DNA of 64,000 bases, from contig CM048557.1 of assembly GCA_026413225.1 (NCBI GenBank), positions 2,728,001 through 2,792,000 on the forward strand. The letters are read 5' to 3'. Shown piece by piece: positions 23,055-38,584 of the stretch. The stretch comes from Otis tarda. Taxonomy: Eukaryota; Chordata; Aves; Otidiformes; Otididae. A program made the translations under genes and the position numbers. Under the pieces are notes generated by a model that searched no databases, was not told the DNA's origin, and saw nothing but the letters and a program-made list of their open reading frames with translations. The first letter of the stretch is position 1; every line of letters begins with the position of its first letter.

Positions 23055-26000
23055 GGAATTGTTATGAATGGATTTCTCTTTGTTATATATGGATTTTTCT
23101 TGGAGTGTTACAAAATTTAGCACTTCTGTTCCAATTTGAAGTAAAATTATATAGTAAAAAGTAATAAAACTTTTCTCCTTTGTGTTGCATGTATGCATTG
23201 TAGTTGTGTTGACAGTGACAGCAAAATGGCTTTGGTTCGAGTTCTACTTTTATTTCTACCCTTCGCTCAAGGGCCTGTGATAATTGTATTTTAAATCTCC
23301 CTGAGGTTTGGACTTTATGCAGCAGTTTGACTGGTTGCATATTAGTTTTAGTATAACCTTTTAAAATACTATTTATTTTGCCCGTAGACTTGAACCGGCT
23401 AGGCATTTTTCAGGGATAAATTCTGCAGTCCAGAATACATTGCGAAAAAATCAGATGTTAATCTTTGAGGTTTATGTTAGACTGTGTTTTTTGACCGTGT
23501 TGGGTTTTCCAGTTTGCGGTTCTAGAATTGTTGACTGAGAAACAAGATGCCTGTTTATTCCTCTGTTCCCATTCCCAATATGTTTTGCTGCCAAGCCACT
23601 TCATATAATCTTTGTGTTTACAAATGAATTTGTTATAGATTAAATTAATTCCCTGAGTTAAGGAAAAAAAGTCAGTGTTCACACTGTGCTGTTGACATAC
23701 TTAAGAATATTTTTATGTTATGTTCAAGATATGACCCAAATTCATGAATCCAGAAATTTGCTTAAGTTTGGCCTTAGAAGGCTCTGGTATCTAGATTTTT
23801 TTTTTTTCCTTAATGATCTGATAAAGCCTCAGAACATTAAGCAAACTTGCTGTCTTAGAGTAATCTTATACTATAGTTTTAGTCTATACCCAGTTTACTA
23901 TAGCTTTGAGTTTTGAAAACTCTTAATCACTTTAATTTTTAAAATCTAAGTGAAATTATATGATGTTCAATGCTGTAAAAAAATTACATTTACAAAACTT
24001 TTATTTCAATTAACAGTTTTTAGATAATATTCAATTTCTAATGATCTTTTATGAAATGAGAAAATTTTAAATTGTCTGTTACAGGCCTTCATTCTCACAG
24101 TGCTATTTTAAGTGAAAAATCATGTGTTAAGAGAAGTTAATGCATTAGCTTGGGAGTTTTTTAATTGCAATCAGTGTAGTTTCTCCCTATTTTTCTACAA
24201 TTTATCCTATTTCTCTTATTTGAAAATGTTCTTTTGCCCCAGTGACCAAACTAGCCACAGAATATTAAAGTTTATTTTAGAAACCTGTCAAGTCAGTTCA
24301 GTGACTTCTTAGAAGGACTTGTCACATAAAAATATTAGAGTTGCTGGAAGCGCTCTCCAGTCATTAAAGAATAATCTGTTAAAAATGTTTCAAATGCTTG
24401 CCATGCAATTTGGGTCCAAATTCTAGAAGTTCAGAAGTTATTTGTATTTTAGAACTGTAAGGCCAGCAATTGGATATTCCTGTTTTTAATAGGAAGACAG
24501 AAATAAGAGCAATGAGTTTATGGTAGCTTGGATTTACGCTGGAATTGTCTATTCCACCTCTATTAGAAATTCTAGGGCTTTTATATAAATCTTCCTCCCC
24601 ACCCCCATCTGCGACATGTGCAACTTGGTCAGCTTCTCTGGCCTGGGAACAGTCTGAAAAAAGATTAATATTTTGCTATTACAGCATGTAAAAATCTAGT
24701 TCAGTCTGTTTAAGATATCCCATCTGGCAATAAAGAGTTCTCAATTACTGTATTTGGCATTATTTGTTGAATGAAGTAATTCCTGTCCTAGTTTATCTGA
24801 CTTGACTATGAGACTCTTCCATAGCAAATGCCTGCTTTATTTTCTTAGCTGGAGTAGCTCTTTATTCATCTTACTCCAATACTGTTGTCCTCATCAAGAA
24901 TAAGATGATGAGGGGGGAGAAAAAAAGAGAACATTACAGCAGTCAGCTGTTGTAGAAACGGATGTTTCGACATTCCTGTTCCTGGTATAGTTTATCAACT
25001 TAGCAGCTCAGAACAAATTTTAACAATTGCATGTGACTGATACCACTGTGTGAGTTTTCTGACTGTGTCCTCTATATGTATATAAGTATGTTCCTCCTAA
25101 GAATTCTAGTCTGACAAATTTTTAGAGACTTTCAAGGGCCTGTGTGGGAAATGCCACTGTTCAGGGCAGTATCACCAGGGCTGTGCTCAGGTACTTGAAC
25201 AGGACAAAAAGCAAAAACCTGTGGCCAAAAATAATTCTTTGGTTTTGGTGCCCAGTGTTTTGTCTTACGGTGACATATGAATCCTTTGCAACATCCACGG
25301 GCAGTTGGATGTACTTGAACAGTAGTTTTGGTGATCATTTGAACTGGATTGCTGTGGACAAAGTAGCTCCCATCAACACTTTCATCTCCTTCCTGGCTAA
25401 CCATTTCCATCCATGTATCCTGTCCCTCTGCTCTGTGGTGGCATGTGTGTTTGGGGAAAGACACTGGATTCGGGTGTCTGCTGTGACTCAAAGATAACTT
25501 TTTTTTTTTTTTCCCCCGGAGGTTGATTTGAGATGACTCAGTTCACTCATACCATACACCTTGTGACTTCATAAATATTTGTGCTTTTGTAGGTTAGGAA
25601 ACAGCATAGTTCATGAAATGAGTAGTCCTGAAGGAGAGGCAGGAGAGGCAGTAAGTGTGAAGAGTACTGGTTTAAATATGTTAGATTGCACCCTTGACAT
25701 AGAAGAAGAGGATTTATGGCAGAATACTTTTGGATTAAGCTGTATTGGGTCATTTCTTTCATAAATCTACATTAAAAATTTGAAAAAACAAATCTGGTTT
25801 TGATACTGATACCCAGAAGCCAGTAAAATAAATAGCTTTTTACTTTCATCTCTGGAGCTATACAGTGGAGATTTTCACTATTTTTTGTGCCATTTTAAAA
25901 ATTAATTTTCGTAACAAGAAAGAGTAACTCAGCTACACCTCTGACTCTTTTCACCCTCCCCTTACTGGCCCATGTGCTTCTGGATTTCCAGATGAAAAAA

Positions 26001-29000
26001 TATACAAGTGTTTCAGATACGCAAATCTCTCAAGAGCTCATTCACCACGATCACTTGACTTTACTGGAATTGAACACTCACATGTCCAGTTGTTGTCAAA
26101 CTGATAATTTATCTAGACATGGCAGGGACCCAGCAATGTCTCCAGTTAGACTTGCCAGGAAATCTGGAGGAAGTGGAATATAGGAAGGAGACTAAAAGGA
26201 AGAAAATTTTCTTTTCCACCAGGACGATAAATGGCTTCGACCTCAGTCCATTAATAGCACACACTTCTGCTCCCTTTTGGGGAGGGGAGCTTTCTGTGTA
26301 AAAAAAACCAACCAACCAAACAAAAAAACCCCACTTTAATTGCTGTTAGTTTGTCTACATATTCTGCTTTCTGGAAGGAAAACTCTCTAAAACCTACTCT
26401 GACTTCTCTTTAGAGAAATATTGGCACCTTCAGTTGTTCTCGATGTTCTTGTCAAATAACCGTTCAGGAGAATTGTCCTTTTGTTCAGTGACATGAAAAA
26501 TTGTTTTCTCTATGGCTGTGATATACATTTAAAAAAAAATTACTAAAGCTTTTGAACTTAATTTGGAATATAAATATAAAGTAAGGAAAGGTTTAAGTCA
26601 GCAGACAACAGGAGAATCCATGCCTTCTACTTAAAAATGAATTAATGACTTTTCTTTTCCCTAGAGCATATGAACACTAGTAAGGACCAGACAGTTACAC
26701 ATCTCAGAAGGAAGACAAAAAAAATCCTCCATGCAACAAAAAAGCGAGGAAAAAGTGTCTGTTGGTATTAGTTAGCATTGTAGCATGTTGACAGTCTTCT
26801 GTCTCTAGGTGAACTGATCATTATCCAGCCTTACAAGATTTTTGAGGTTTCTTTAAATGCTTAAGTTAGTCTAGCAGAGTTCTGAGTGCTTTTTAGGCAA
26901 AACTAATGTGCCTTAAAACAGGATTTGCCCAGGCAAGTAGCTAAGCCTCTATGGATTCACTCATGGTGTGCTGTAAAACTTGTGTAACCTACTTCCTTTG
27001 GCACAGCTTTCAGATGCACACTTCTTACTTTTTTAAAACAAGTATTTTGTCAGTCATCTGACTTGTCTTCTAGTTTTAGGATATTTCTATGGCTTGCTGG
27101 TTCCCTGGTAGCCCTAAACATACTGGAATGATGGTGTCCCCTGACAAGCCTGGGAAAGTACTGATTTCTGTTATTTGTCAGTTTATTTTTCTGTTTTCTG
27201 CTGAATGTTGTTGGGTGAATTTGGAAAACCTGGTAACTGATCTCTGACTTTATTTACAAAAAAAAAAAAAATTACTCCCCTTAAAGTTGCCTCTGTGTGA
27301 CTTTTTGTTATTCTTTTGTATCAGTTCTGCCAGCGCTTTGTTTACCCATGTGTGTGTGTTGTGGCGATGTTTTGGAATGACATTGTTTTGGCAACCAGGT
27401 GAAAGAATAGTATTGGTACAAGTTCTTAGGTTTCTCTGTGGAAGGGGCTGGCCAGTGGGTTTCAGAGAATTTCAGGAAGCACAAAAAGGAACTTTCCTGG
27501 CCTTCCAACACCTGGAAGAACCTTTATGGACTAGCAGGTTTCTACTTAAATGAAAGGTAATTTTTGTCCTTTTTTTAAGAAACATTCCTAATATTTCTAC
27601 CGAAAAGAAAGATTAGGGATAAATGCAGTTCACTTTAATTTCAATTTCTAGCAAACCTAATTGCATGCTGTAGTGAAGTACCATAGCTTTCCACCTTCAA
27701 ATACAGCATAACATATCCCTTTTAACTCCTCCCTATGATGTAATTTGGCTGAGTTTTTGTTTGGCAACAGCATCTAAGTCTCTCTTCAATCATTCTTTAT
27801 GGTGTAGTTCTGTATTTTCCATGCATCCTTCCAAAAGTGTACTCACCAGAATGGTTTCCACGTGCAAGCTAATCATTGCCTTCCAGTCTTTAAAGGGCTG
27901 GTCAGTCAGTTCCTGCTGGCATCCTGTATTGTTGCGCTCTGCTTATCTTCATAGTTTCCACATTCCTACTTCTCAGTCTGTAAACATCAGTCATCTCAGT
28001 ATAATTATATTTTGGTGTTTCTGTGTACCATTTTAATAAAGAACAATGTTTCTTAAACCTAACTTACCTGGATGTTGAATAGCATTCACACAGGTTCTTT
28101 CTTGACTGTGCTCCTGTGTGTGTTGGAGGTGGATTTGTTGTAACTCACATGTTGACAAAAAGAGCTTCCTATTAAGGAGTAAATTTATTCAAAGCAGCAG
28201 CTCACAAAAAAGAACTCCACCACTTTTCAAGCTGTTTCTTGAATACTTCTGTTACACTGGAGGCTTTGGAGGCTTATTCCTGCTTTAATATCCCTATAGA
28301 AACTGACCTGTGTGTTCTGTTCAGGTGTGTGTTTGCTAGGTGAGTTATATGTACGCTTACTGTTGAGCTCATCATCTCTCCCTGTCTTTTGTACAATGCT
28401 GGTACTTGTTTGTACACATACTTACTGTGATCTACTCAGACCTGTAGCTTTTTTTAAAACTTCTATTTTGGCAGGATTAGTTTTAGTCTGTTTTGGATCT
28501 CTGAACAGTTCACTGTGGGTTTAGGTGTCAGTGCTATATGGGAGTACCTGACTGAAAGATGAAGCTAGGAGCTTAACAAGTCTTGCAGTCATACTTCAGT
28601 TACAGAGGGTTAAATGTTTAGATTTGCAACTTCTAATTAATAAAAAAATGTAAGAATTCTGTCACATGAGTTTCCCAAAGTGAGGCCTGTGCTGCACTGT
28701 GAAAATCCATGTAGCACCATATTAAATAAACTAGTTAACTGATTCATACAGTTACTGTTGGTGATCTAAGCAAGGATTAGTCAATAGCAATGTTTCTGGC
28801 AATTTCCACTTGGCTTTGTCCTTGATGTGACACTAGTCAGGGTCTGTATCAATTATATGATAGCAGAAGACTCTTACTGGTGAGGGAGCCAAGTGGTGCA
28901 GGTTGGCCTGTTTAGTTATCAGTCCAGCAGCCGATGCAGCTTGATAAGATCTTGCTTGAGAAGTGTATGTGCCATTGCTGGCTGGCTGCCGAGTAGTCAT

Positions 29001-31884
29001 GTATGTGTATATCGCACGGACCAGATGAAGGTTTGAAGTGGCTGAGGGTGGGAGGAGGTTAGTGATTGGCAGTTCCCAGCGCACTGCTACAGAGAAGTGG
29101 ACAAATTATTTTTTTTTGCTTGATAAACAAGGATATCAAGCTGGATACAAAAGTAATTTGACCTATGTATAATAATTTTAATAATTATGTCGTAATTTTA
29201 ATACTTTCCTGTCCTTCATAAAGTGTTTATAGGGAACTGAAAAGAGTTCAAGGGATGAACTGTGTTTTGCAAGCACAGGCTTACAGTGCGAGATGAAACA
29301 AATGCAGCTAAACTTAGTTAAAGGAGGAAAAAGCAATTCATTGAATTAATCCTTCAGTTATTGACCAGATGAGGTAACCTGACAGGAGAAAATGAAATGA
29401 GATTTAGTAGCTGTAGGCCTACTGAAATTCAGACTAGAAAAGTTGGAAGATTTGAACAAGAGGAACTAAGCTTTGGAACAGAAAAGACAGGAGGAAGGTA
29501 ATAGGTTCTTGCAACATAGCAGTTCATCCAGGATATCTTTCTAAAATAAACTTTGGCCTGAATTACAACATATCAGTTTGTTGTATAAAATAGTAGATGA
29601 GGTTGCCTCCTATTGCAGAGGAGATCTGAATACATAGAGAACAAGTCTGAATTAATCTGGTATCAGTATTAAGATAAACCTTAAAGTTCTTTTCTCTGTG
29701 CTGTAGTGTGCTCGAGTAGAAGGAAGCTGAGGGACACACGGCTTTAATCAGACTGTGAAGGAGAGGGAGGGCCATAAAAACTTGTAGCACAGAGGAGGGG
29801 ATCTATAAAGACTCATACAAACTTTCTTCAAGACAACTTAAAAGGTTAAAAATACTGCTGGGGATTCTCAAATTATTATTCTGTAAGGAAGAGATAAAAT
29901 GTAATATCTAAGAATTTTGTTCAGCAATACTAAAATGCAAAGCAACCCTCACTTTTGATCTGTAATCTTACTAATTAAGAGGAGCAAAATATTTCTCTGT
30001 TTTGAAATAAAAATATCAAGTTTTAATCCAATGATTTGTATAAGAAAAAAACATTTCAAGCACTAATACTTGAGGGAGGCAAAAGGGGTAGAGAAACCTG
30101 AGGGGCTGATGTCCATGTTCAGGGAAGAAAGATGTAGTGATTTAACATGAAGATAATGGAAGGACACTTATATTTGTTGGTTAAATTACTCAAAGTAAAT
30201 ATTTTCTGCTTAGTCAGTTACTTCAGAATTTATTGAGTATAAACTTAAGCTTTTACCTCTAGGAACGAAGAATAAATTCAACACATGCAGAAGAGGAGGC
30301 AGAACCCTTGCAGACAGCTGAAGGAGCTTTAGCAGATATCCTTAAAAAACATTTCAGTTGAGCACCAGATGAGCAACTAAGGCAAAACACATACAAAAAG
30401 GGTATATATTTCTCGCGTAAAGTCAGGATAAAATAGTTGCATGAGAGTCTGGATTATGTTCTGAAGTGAACATTGCAGAAAAACAGGACTCTGAAAAAAG
30501 ATGGAAATATTTATATCTAGTGAATAGTATATCATCTTCTGAAATATGTGGTTCTTTTCTATTCTAAGCATGTTTGTCTGGTTGGGATTTTCCCCATGTG
30601 TTATCAGTTACAGTTTCCCTACTTTGCTGGCTCCTTTGGCCTATTTAAAAGAGAATTGTGAACTCTGCTTGATGGTTTGAAATTTAATTTCATACTGTAG
30701 GCAAGACTTCGGGGGAATGGAGAACTGTGTGTGTTAACTGAAGTGCTTAGCAAGGTGAAGTATGGGATCGCCATCCTGAGGGTTTGTTTTGAGTGGTTTG
30801 TGCCTACTGACTTATACATGATTCCCTGCTCAGTGCTATTGTTTCTAGGTGCTGCATACTGAGTTTAGTTGTCTCAACTGAAAGAAGGTGAGTGTGACCG
30901 TTGCATGCCATAACAAAGACACAATTCCTTTAGATTCCCATCTTGAGCACTGGCTGTGAGTGGCTGGCCTGGCAAAGAGTAAGATTAGGGCAAGCATGTG
31001 TCCTGTCATACTGGCCCACGGTTATTTTCAGCTCAAGGACTTCATGAGCCAGATGTGGTGGTAACCCACAGCATGAACTGGTCCTACCTTTCTTTGGAAA
31101 CCACATGAACTTCTTTCTAGCCTTCCTGTTTTTTGGCAGAGAATTTCCACAGCTTATCACCTTGTGTGTGAAGAGCTATGTTGCTTTCAACCTTTCAACT
31201 AGGCTTTGTTTGATGTCCCTGTAACGTTTAATTTTGTAGACCTTGGTCCTGTCAGCTTTCTAAGCTGAAGAGTACTAGCTTACTGCATTGTTCCTTATAC
31301 AGAACTCATTACCTGTCTTGTTCCACTGAGTGAAACTGGAAAGTTTTCCATTTTCTGATAAAGTTAATTGCTGTGGATTTGTTGGATGATATCCAAGTTG
31401 TCTTCCATACTGTTCAGGAGCTGTAAATAATTATGAACATTAGTAAGTGGTAACTAAGGGACTGCAGTATTAATATTTGGCACAAGCTTGCTACTTGCGG
31501 AAATTAGATCATCTAAACCTACTTAAACTTTTTATGGAGGAATGTGAACTGTCTAGTGATCCTTCCTAGGTCCTTCGGGATTGGACTGCGTAGGTCGTGG
31601 AATGTTCTCTTTTGGAATAAAACAATGGGTTGGAAAAACTTCTGCTTGCAACTGTTAGTCAGACGTCCCTTTGCTCTGTATTGTATCCCCTCTTCATTTG
31701 AAGGGCAAGGAGGTTGTTGCATGAATGGATCTTTGATCCAAGCAAAAGCAATCATTAGAAAAAAAAAATGCAGCCTTCAGTTTTACCAAGAGTCCTCTTG
31801 TGGTGTGCTGTTTTATTTTTTCTGAGCAAGCTTTCTTTCTCTTTTGCCCGTATTTGGTGTTGGCAGGATTTTTTAATCTGTTGG

Positions 31885-31907
31885 TTTTTTTTTTTTTTTT
31901 TTTTTTT
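31885..31907. repeat. Poly-T tract, 23 bases
   Basis: An uninterrupted run of T within intron 1. Confidence 0.85.
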
Positions 31908-34900
31908 AATGGATGACACACTGTTCTTCCCCAGTTGTTATATTTTTTTTTTTATTCAACAGTCAAGATGCCTGCATAGCATAAGGACTCTATTAAGTGA
32001 ATTGCTGGTGTTCCCTGATTGTTACTCTGCATTTATTAAGGGCTGTCTTGATTTGGTGATGTAAATCTTTGTTCTAAATACAACAGCAACTGTGAAACAC
32101 TTTTCTGGTTTCAGTTGTAAAAATATGCATTCAAACTTGACTGTTGATTTAAGTTAGAAATCGTAGACTTAAAACCTGCCTGGAAAAACGCAGATCTGAG
32201 GCGTGTATCCAGATGTATCTCTGACAGGTGAATGTCACAGGTTTGGAAATTCTGTGATTCAACATTGGCATTGATATATAGACCACAACAAAAAGCAATA
32301 CGTTTCATCAGCTGTTTCTGTAAAGGGCTTTCCTATTGCTGTAGGCCTTTCTTGAGAAAATAGAGCTTATACTCCCCCTGAAGCAGTGAATACGGAGTGG
32401 ATAGGAATGCTCCTCCACTGTGCCTACATATTCATAACTTCTCATTCAGAAAAGAACAAACTCCTGAACAGAGAAAATGTCACAGTGCAGGTGTGGATCA
32501 ATAGAATGGTTTCAGCACACCTTGCCTTGCTCAAACCATGTAGGGATTTTCATGCTGAAAACAAATTCTGCTGGGGTGCTGTGAGTTAGCTGTAAGTGCA
32601 GTTAAGGGACAGAACAGGGATATTTTAACCACTCACTGCTGTTGAAAGGGACAGTCCTACCCCTTCCCCTCTTCTGGCACGTCTCGCCCCCTTGCTTTGT
32701 ACTGGTTCTGGGTATCATCTGACCTTTCAGTAAGACGGTTGAGCTTGCGAACACCCCAGAAGACTGTGCTTTCTGTCAACTTATTATTATTCAGCCTGGT
32801 GAGCAGATTGATTCGACACACTGTACAGACAGGCTCTGGGGACTGTATAAAGTCTGTGCTGGAGTGCTGGAAGGGACATCTAGAGGAAGAGTGACAAGGA
32901 AGAGAAGAAAAAAGGGAATGAAGCTGCCTCTTTGGCACTGAGATGTTATATCAGCTATTCTGTGGAACTTTGCTGTGAGGTTTTCAACAGTGTCTTGCAG
33001 TTATCCTGAGCTAAACAAATATGACATCTTCTGAGCCATATAGCTGTTATTGAGGTACTTACACTCTGGACATGAATGTAGAAGACAGGAAATATTCTGC
33101 ATGGTTTCTCTCTAAATTATAATTGGATTTACTCCACCAAGTCTTACTTTGAATGCTGTGATTTACAAAGCCTCAGAAGCAAAAATTTCCTAGATACTGG
33201 CTTTAGTGAAGTGCACATTATAGGGTATTTGGAGCTCACCTTGGAGATGTGTCACATTGCACAGAAATTCCATTTTATCCAAGTAAGAGAGAAGGTGACA
33301 TAGAAAGTAGTTAGTGCTGTGGCAGAAGCAGCCAAGAGTATGTCACTTACGCATTCCGTACATGGCATGATGACACATCTACCTTTACTTTAATGTCTTG
33401 TTAGATTACTCCTCTTAATTGTCATTTTGGTTTCACAGTCACTTTAAACTAGTGGAAGTAAGATGTGAGCTGACGAAGCTGACCTGCCGTCCTGCTTGCC
33501 TTGTCCTGTGGCAGTACTAAGCACGACTGTTGGCTGGGCACTGAATGGGTAGTTTTCAGCAATAGCAATTCTGCTCATAATGCACTCTTAATATTAGTGC
33601 TGGCCCTAGGGGAGTGTTGGGAACTTGCCCTACTTCTCAGTGTTCACTATTGCTGCCGTTCCTAACCGCTCTATGGGAATCTCACTGAAGAGCAGAGTAT
33701 TGGATAATGCCACAGTATGAGCTGTCGTAACTCTGAAATGCCGCCTTTCTCAATGTCAGCAGCAGATAGCTCATTTAAAAACCAGGATTTCAGGATTGGG
33801 GAGGCTGTTATTTCTGAGGCATTGAACAAGACTGAAAATGCCATATGTATCTTTTTTTTTGATGTTTCTGTCTTTGTGTGTTTTGTGGAAAATACACAAG
33901 TGCTAAATTGTCTCAGTGTCTCAGTTTTCACTAGTTTGATTTGGATTTAACTGGCAAATAGTGTGACTTCAGGAAAACAAACTGCTGAACTTATTTATGT
34001 TAGTGTTTATTGTTGCTCCAGGTATATCAAAGGGACTCCGGGAGCAGAGACAAGTAGCTGAGGCTACTTGCATGAGTATGTGTGGAGATGGTTTGCTTTT
34101 TTTTTACTACTTAGAATTATTTACAATTTCCACATATAAACTTTGTTAACACATACAGTGGCTATGCCATCATTGTGTGTTCTTTTTTTTTCAACAGACT
34201 ACCTACTCATACGCTTAAAAAAAAGCTGTGATGTTTTCCTATCCCAAAGATGATGGTATAGCGGGAGGACAAAAATGGGGTTGAACCTCTAATATAGTAC
34301 TGAGATAGTCTGAAGGAAGAAATATTGATGTTCATATGGATGCGATGCATATGTGTTTGACAGCTGATTTTGTGTAAAGTTGAGTCAAAAAGAGCTGATA
34401 AAACACCATTGGGAACAAATGAACCTGTCAGGGATATCTGTGCTAGAGGATACAGTAGAGAGGCAGCCAAATGGGGAATACTCCAGCTTGGTTCCAGGCA
34501 CGCTGAGAATATATTCCTTTTCCCAAGGCTTACTTGAGGATCGAAGGGGAACTGACAGCCTGTCAACTTTTCTTTGTCAGGCTCGCAGAGTGCTGAGAGC
34601 AGGGATGGCTTCTTCCAGCTAGAGATGGAATTTAGCAAGACCAGAGAGACGGTGCAAAATCTGGAGATGAAATATAAGGTGTAAATATAACCACCCGTGT
34701 CTACACTCATTTTTGTGCTGTTTCTGCCCTTTTGTTTCCATGCTTTGCCTGAAGATATAAACTCTTTAGTTGTAGTTTGTTTGGCAATAGATCTCTGAAT
34801 GAAAGGTCTCACACATGCTAAATGCATTTGGGTTTTATTGTAGTAATATGGTGAGTGGAAAACAGAATCAACTTTATGCTGTATTTCTAGCAATATATGG

Positions 34901-36197
34901 ATCAAGTGATTCAACCCAAAGGAAATGCAGGAAACCAGGTTTGTCATCTTAATAAATGTGCTTCAGAGACTAAAAGAAGTGTGTAGTGGTTCAACCTATT
35001 AAACTGAAAACTGGCTAACATCCCTGACAGCATAAACTTTAAAAATCAAGTGAGAGAATAATACTTGAGTAGTATTAGTCATACCAGAGCTTGAATGTAT
35101 GGTCTATTTTTGATGCCTACAATACTCTAGTATGAGGAGAGGAGAAGAAAATCAAAACCTGACAAAAGCACAGAAGGATTTAGCGACTGGAAGCTAATGG
35201 AGTACTAAAATAGTGCTTTGCCAGTGAGAAGAGTGCATTGAGTTAAAGTTTGTCTCATTTGAAGTCTTTAAATCAAGACATCCTATTGCAAGTTATATTA
35301 AAGCGCAAGAAGTTAGAAGCTTGAGGAAGAAATCGTAGAGTGGGTTCCATGGTGTGCCAAATGGTTGATCAGACTGGGTAAGCATTAGAGTGGGGTCCAA
35401 CATACAGCTTCTTCCTGTGAAGTAAATGAGAAAGCGTTTTGCTAGGCTGGTATTTCATATGGAAAACTTTTAGAAGACACATTTATTAGAAATTCTTGTG
35501 AGAGGATTTTGCCTTCTTGCCATTGAAAGACAACTGTGGAGATTATGGACTGCATGAAGAGTGTTTGCCAAATTGTTGAGGATACGGGACCTTCACTTAG
35601 CTACAGTAAGGAAGTTAAATTTGCCCAGAGCATATCATGGTCATAATAATATTTACAATGAACAGTTAGGCTTTGGGACATTTATTCGTAAGCTCTAAAT
35701 TACAAGATGTATATTTAACTGCATGAAACTTAGTTTCTTCAGTTTGGGGGATTGAAGGGTGAAATAAAACTTGTGTCTAAAGCATCTCTGCTATAAACTA
35801 GTGCTGATGTTTAGGAGTCAGATGAAATCTTGGAACAGAAAGCTACATCTTTCGGACTGCAAGTGCAAAATGCAGGCATCTCAAGTTGTGAGTTGCACTG
35901 ATTTGTAAATTCCCACTATTTGTGTAAACATGAGGAGTAAATTAAGTAGCTTACCTACTTATCTTGTATGCTTCTGCTCTGAAAATGTCAGTCCAGATGG
36001 TGTACAGTCCTGTTAAGGAAAACATTATAATTTTTAAAAAATGTTTGCTTTGAAGTTGACTCTACGGTGCAGCACAATATAAGACATCTTATTTGGCTGA
36101 CAGATCAGAAGCAATGTGTACAACTTGGGAAACTTCACAGAACCACTGCAGCCTCAATTGAGAGGGTTTTTATGTTGTTTATGGTTTGGTTTGTTTG

Positions 36198-36250
36198 TTG
36201 TTTGGGTGGTTTTTTTTTGTTTGTTTGGTTTTTTTGTTTTTTTTTTTTTA
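36198..36250. repeat. (GTTT)n / poly-T low-complexity tract
   Basis: TTTGTTTGTTGTTTGGG followed by alternating T runs and GTTT units. A second similar tract lies at about 36,977-37,026. Confidence 0.8.
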
Positions 36251-38584
36251 AGGTGTCTGATCAAAGCATGCTGGAAGTATATAAGCTACTAAAGAAGTTA
36301 ACAATAACTTTGATTATGTTTTTACTTAAAGCATATCAATGCTGGGTAATTGATTTACCCACATGGCAGAATGGATTTCCCTCTTGTCTTTCACCTCTCC
36401 CTCCAAATGCCTTGGATGGTTCGGGGCTGATGAACAAGGATTGCATTCAGTGGTTGTGAAACAGTACATCCTTCACACGTTGGAGGCTGGACCTGGCTTG
36501 GAAACTCCATCAGAGAACTTCAACTGAGTTCATATTTCAGTAATTGAGGAAGTAGATTTTTTTGTTGTTGTTGTTTGTTTTTTTCACTTTGACTGTGTAT
36601 GGGTCTGTCATTACTAAAAGAATAATTAATTTTGGCATTAAGTGAGTAGATCTAGGTATTTGGCCCAAAGGGTTTAAAGTGTCTGCTGTCTGTTAATTGT
36701 AAGTCTTTCCCTCCCTCTCCAGTGTTGAAAATATAACACTTCGTTTCTTCCCACACATGCAGAAAGTCTTCTGAAGGATTGGAATAAATGAATATTAAAT
36801 ACTATGTCTTAACATAGATTTTATGAACTTACTTTACCAGCATTTAATGTTGGTGGCCTCTTTTTTTAAATGTAAAATAGAATTATTTTGTTCTATAATG
36901 TACACTTACAGAAATTCTGGGGTGCTGTGCTGAACAAAATGTCTGTAGCATTGTCTTAAAGTAAGTTGATCTTGGTTGGTTTTGTTTTGTTTTTTTTTTT
37001 TTAATTTGTTTGGTTTTTTTTTTTTTAATAATTAAAACACAATACTGAGCTCAGTCCTTTTCCTACAAGCAACTGTTCTCAGAATAACTGATTTTTGGTT
37101 GTATCCATCTCTAGTGCAATAAAACTAGATGGTTTTGATCAGCAGGACCTGTTGAAATAAGGCATCGAAAGACATGGAGAGTGCTGATGGAGAGTGGATC
37201 TTGCGTTGATAGTTATACCTGGATGTAATTCTTAATGTAATTTTTCTTAGTCTTGTAGGATATCAGCCGTTATCGTGCAGATTTTGTATGGCAGCTGTAC
37301 TTTTTTGTAAAAGTCTCTTTAAAATATCCCTATTCTTGACATTTGAGATGAAATCTGAAAACATGTTCTTAGAATACCTGTGGGGATCTCTGTGTGTCTG
37401 TAAAATGTCATAAGGCACCCAGTAAAACATTTGCACAGCTTTGAGGCAGAATTCACTGGTTCTTTCTCTAAGTAGAGACATCTGAACCGGTTACTCTCAT
37501 TCTGGCCGCTGTGGCTGAGTTTAGGAATTACTTCAGCCCTGACACAGTTAACACTCAGTATCTAGTGATACGAGAGCCAGTACTTGTTGCTTCCAGAAGC
37601 CTCTAGAGAGGCTATGGTTTTGCTTCATGTGTAGGTAAGGGCTGTGTTTCGTATGTGTCCTGCAGAAATCCCTTGAAACCTAGTCTTACAAGAAAGGCAA
37701 GTCCATTTTGTTTTCCCTGTGGAATCAGTTTCTGGAAACCTAAGGAGCACATGTACTGGAGGACTGACTATTGAAGTGAGCCAAGTTCCTTTGGTAACTG
37801 CAGCATGTTAGTACTGTTGAATGTGCATCACCATCTTTTCGCAAGGGCTTGATTAGTTCTCTTGTGATGTTTCCTTTTAATGGCTGCCCAAAAGGAAAGA
37901 CCTGAATAGGCCAATGTAAAATTACTTCAAAGAATAAGAGCTCAAAGAGTCTAATCTTGGCTGACCAGAAGCTTCCAGTAATGATTGCAAACTAGCAAGC
38001 TTGGTTGAAACACTCTTTTAGCTAGGATTCACTCAATAGGTAGAAGAGCAAATGGTCTTGAGACATGAGAGGAGATGAAATCTCCTGTGTCTGAGGGTCA
38101 GCTGGTTAGTCAGGATGCTGCTTCTGGTGATGATACAGTCTGCAGACCCAGTGGCTGTTCTGTAGAATTGCATGCTAGGCTTTTAGCTATATAACTAGAG
38201 GTATGTACCAGTCCTGTAGTAGGGAGGGGGATGCTTCATCCGTAGCACAGGTAAACCCCTTCCAGTCTAAACAGCTTTGATTCCTGGAAGTGGCATGGGT
38301 TGACTTTGGTTTTGTTCTAGTCTTCATTTTGTGCTGTGAAGATGGTCCATATCTCCATCTGTAGGGCCTTCCTGTGGGACTGCACCAGTCTTGAAGCAAA
38401 CACTTATCTGCTTCACTGAAACAAGAACAAGAACTAGGATTCTGAGGGGTTGTTAAATCTGGTTCTCTTTTGAGAACTAGCCTCTTTTCCTTTCTTTCAA
38501 TGCTGTCTGAAGCTTCATACTTAGAGATGCAGACAATACAAAACAGGGAGGAGTGACAGATACACCACATCCATCTGCTACCAG

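Noticed and set aside
34207..34947. 246-aa ORF on the minus strand in intron 1
   Set aside because: The longest ORF outside the CpG island, but no family motif, no promoter-like context and no splice-consistent neighbours. Composition looks like translated intron; probably chance.
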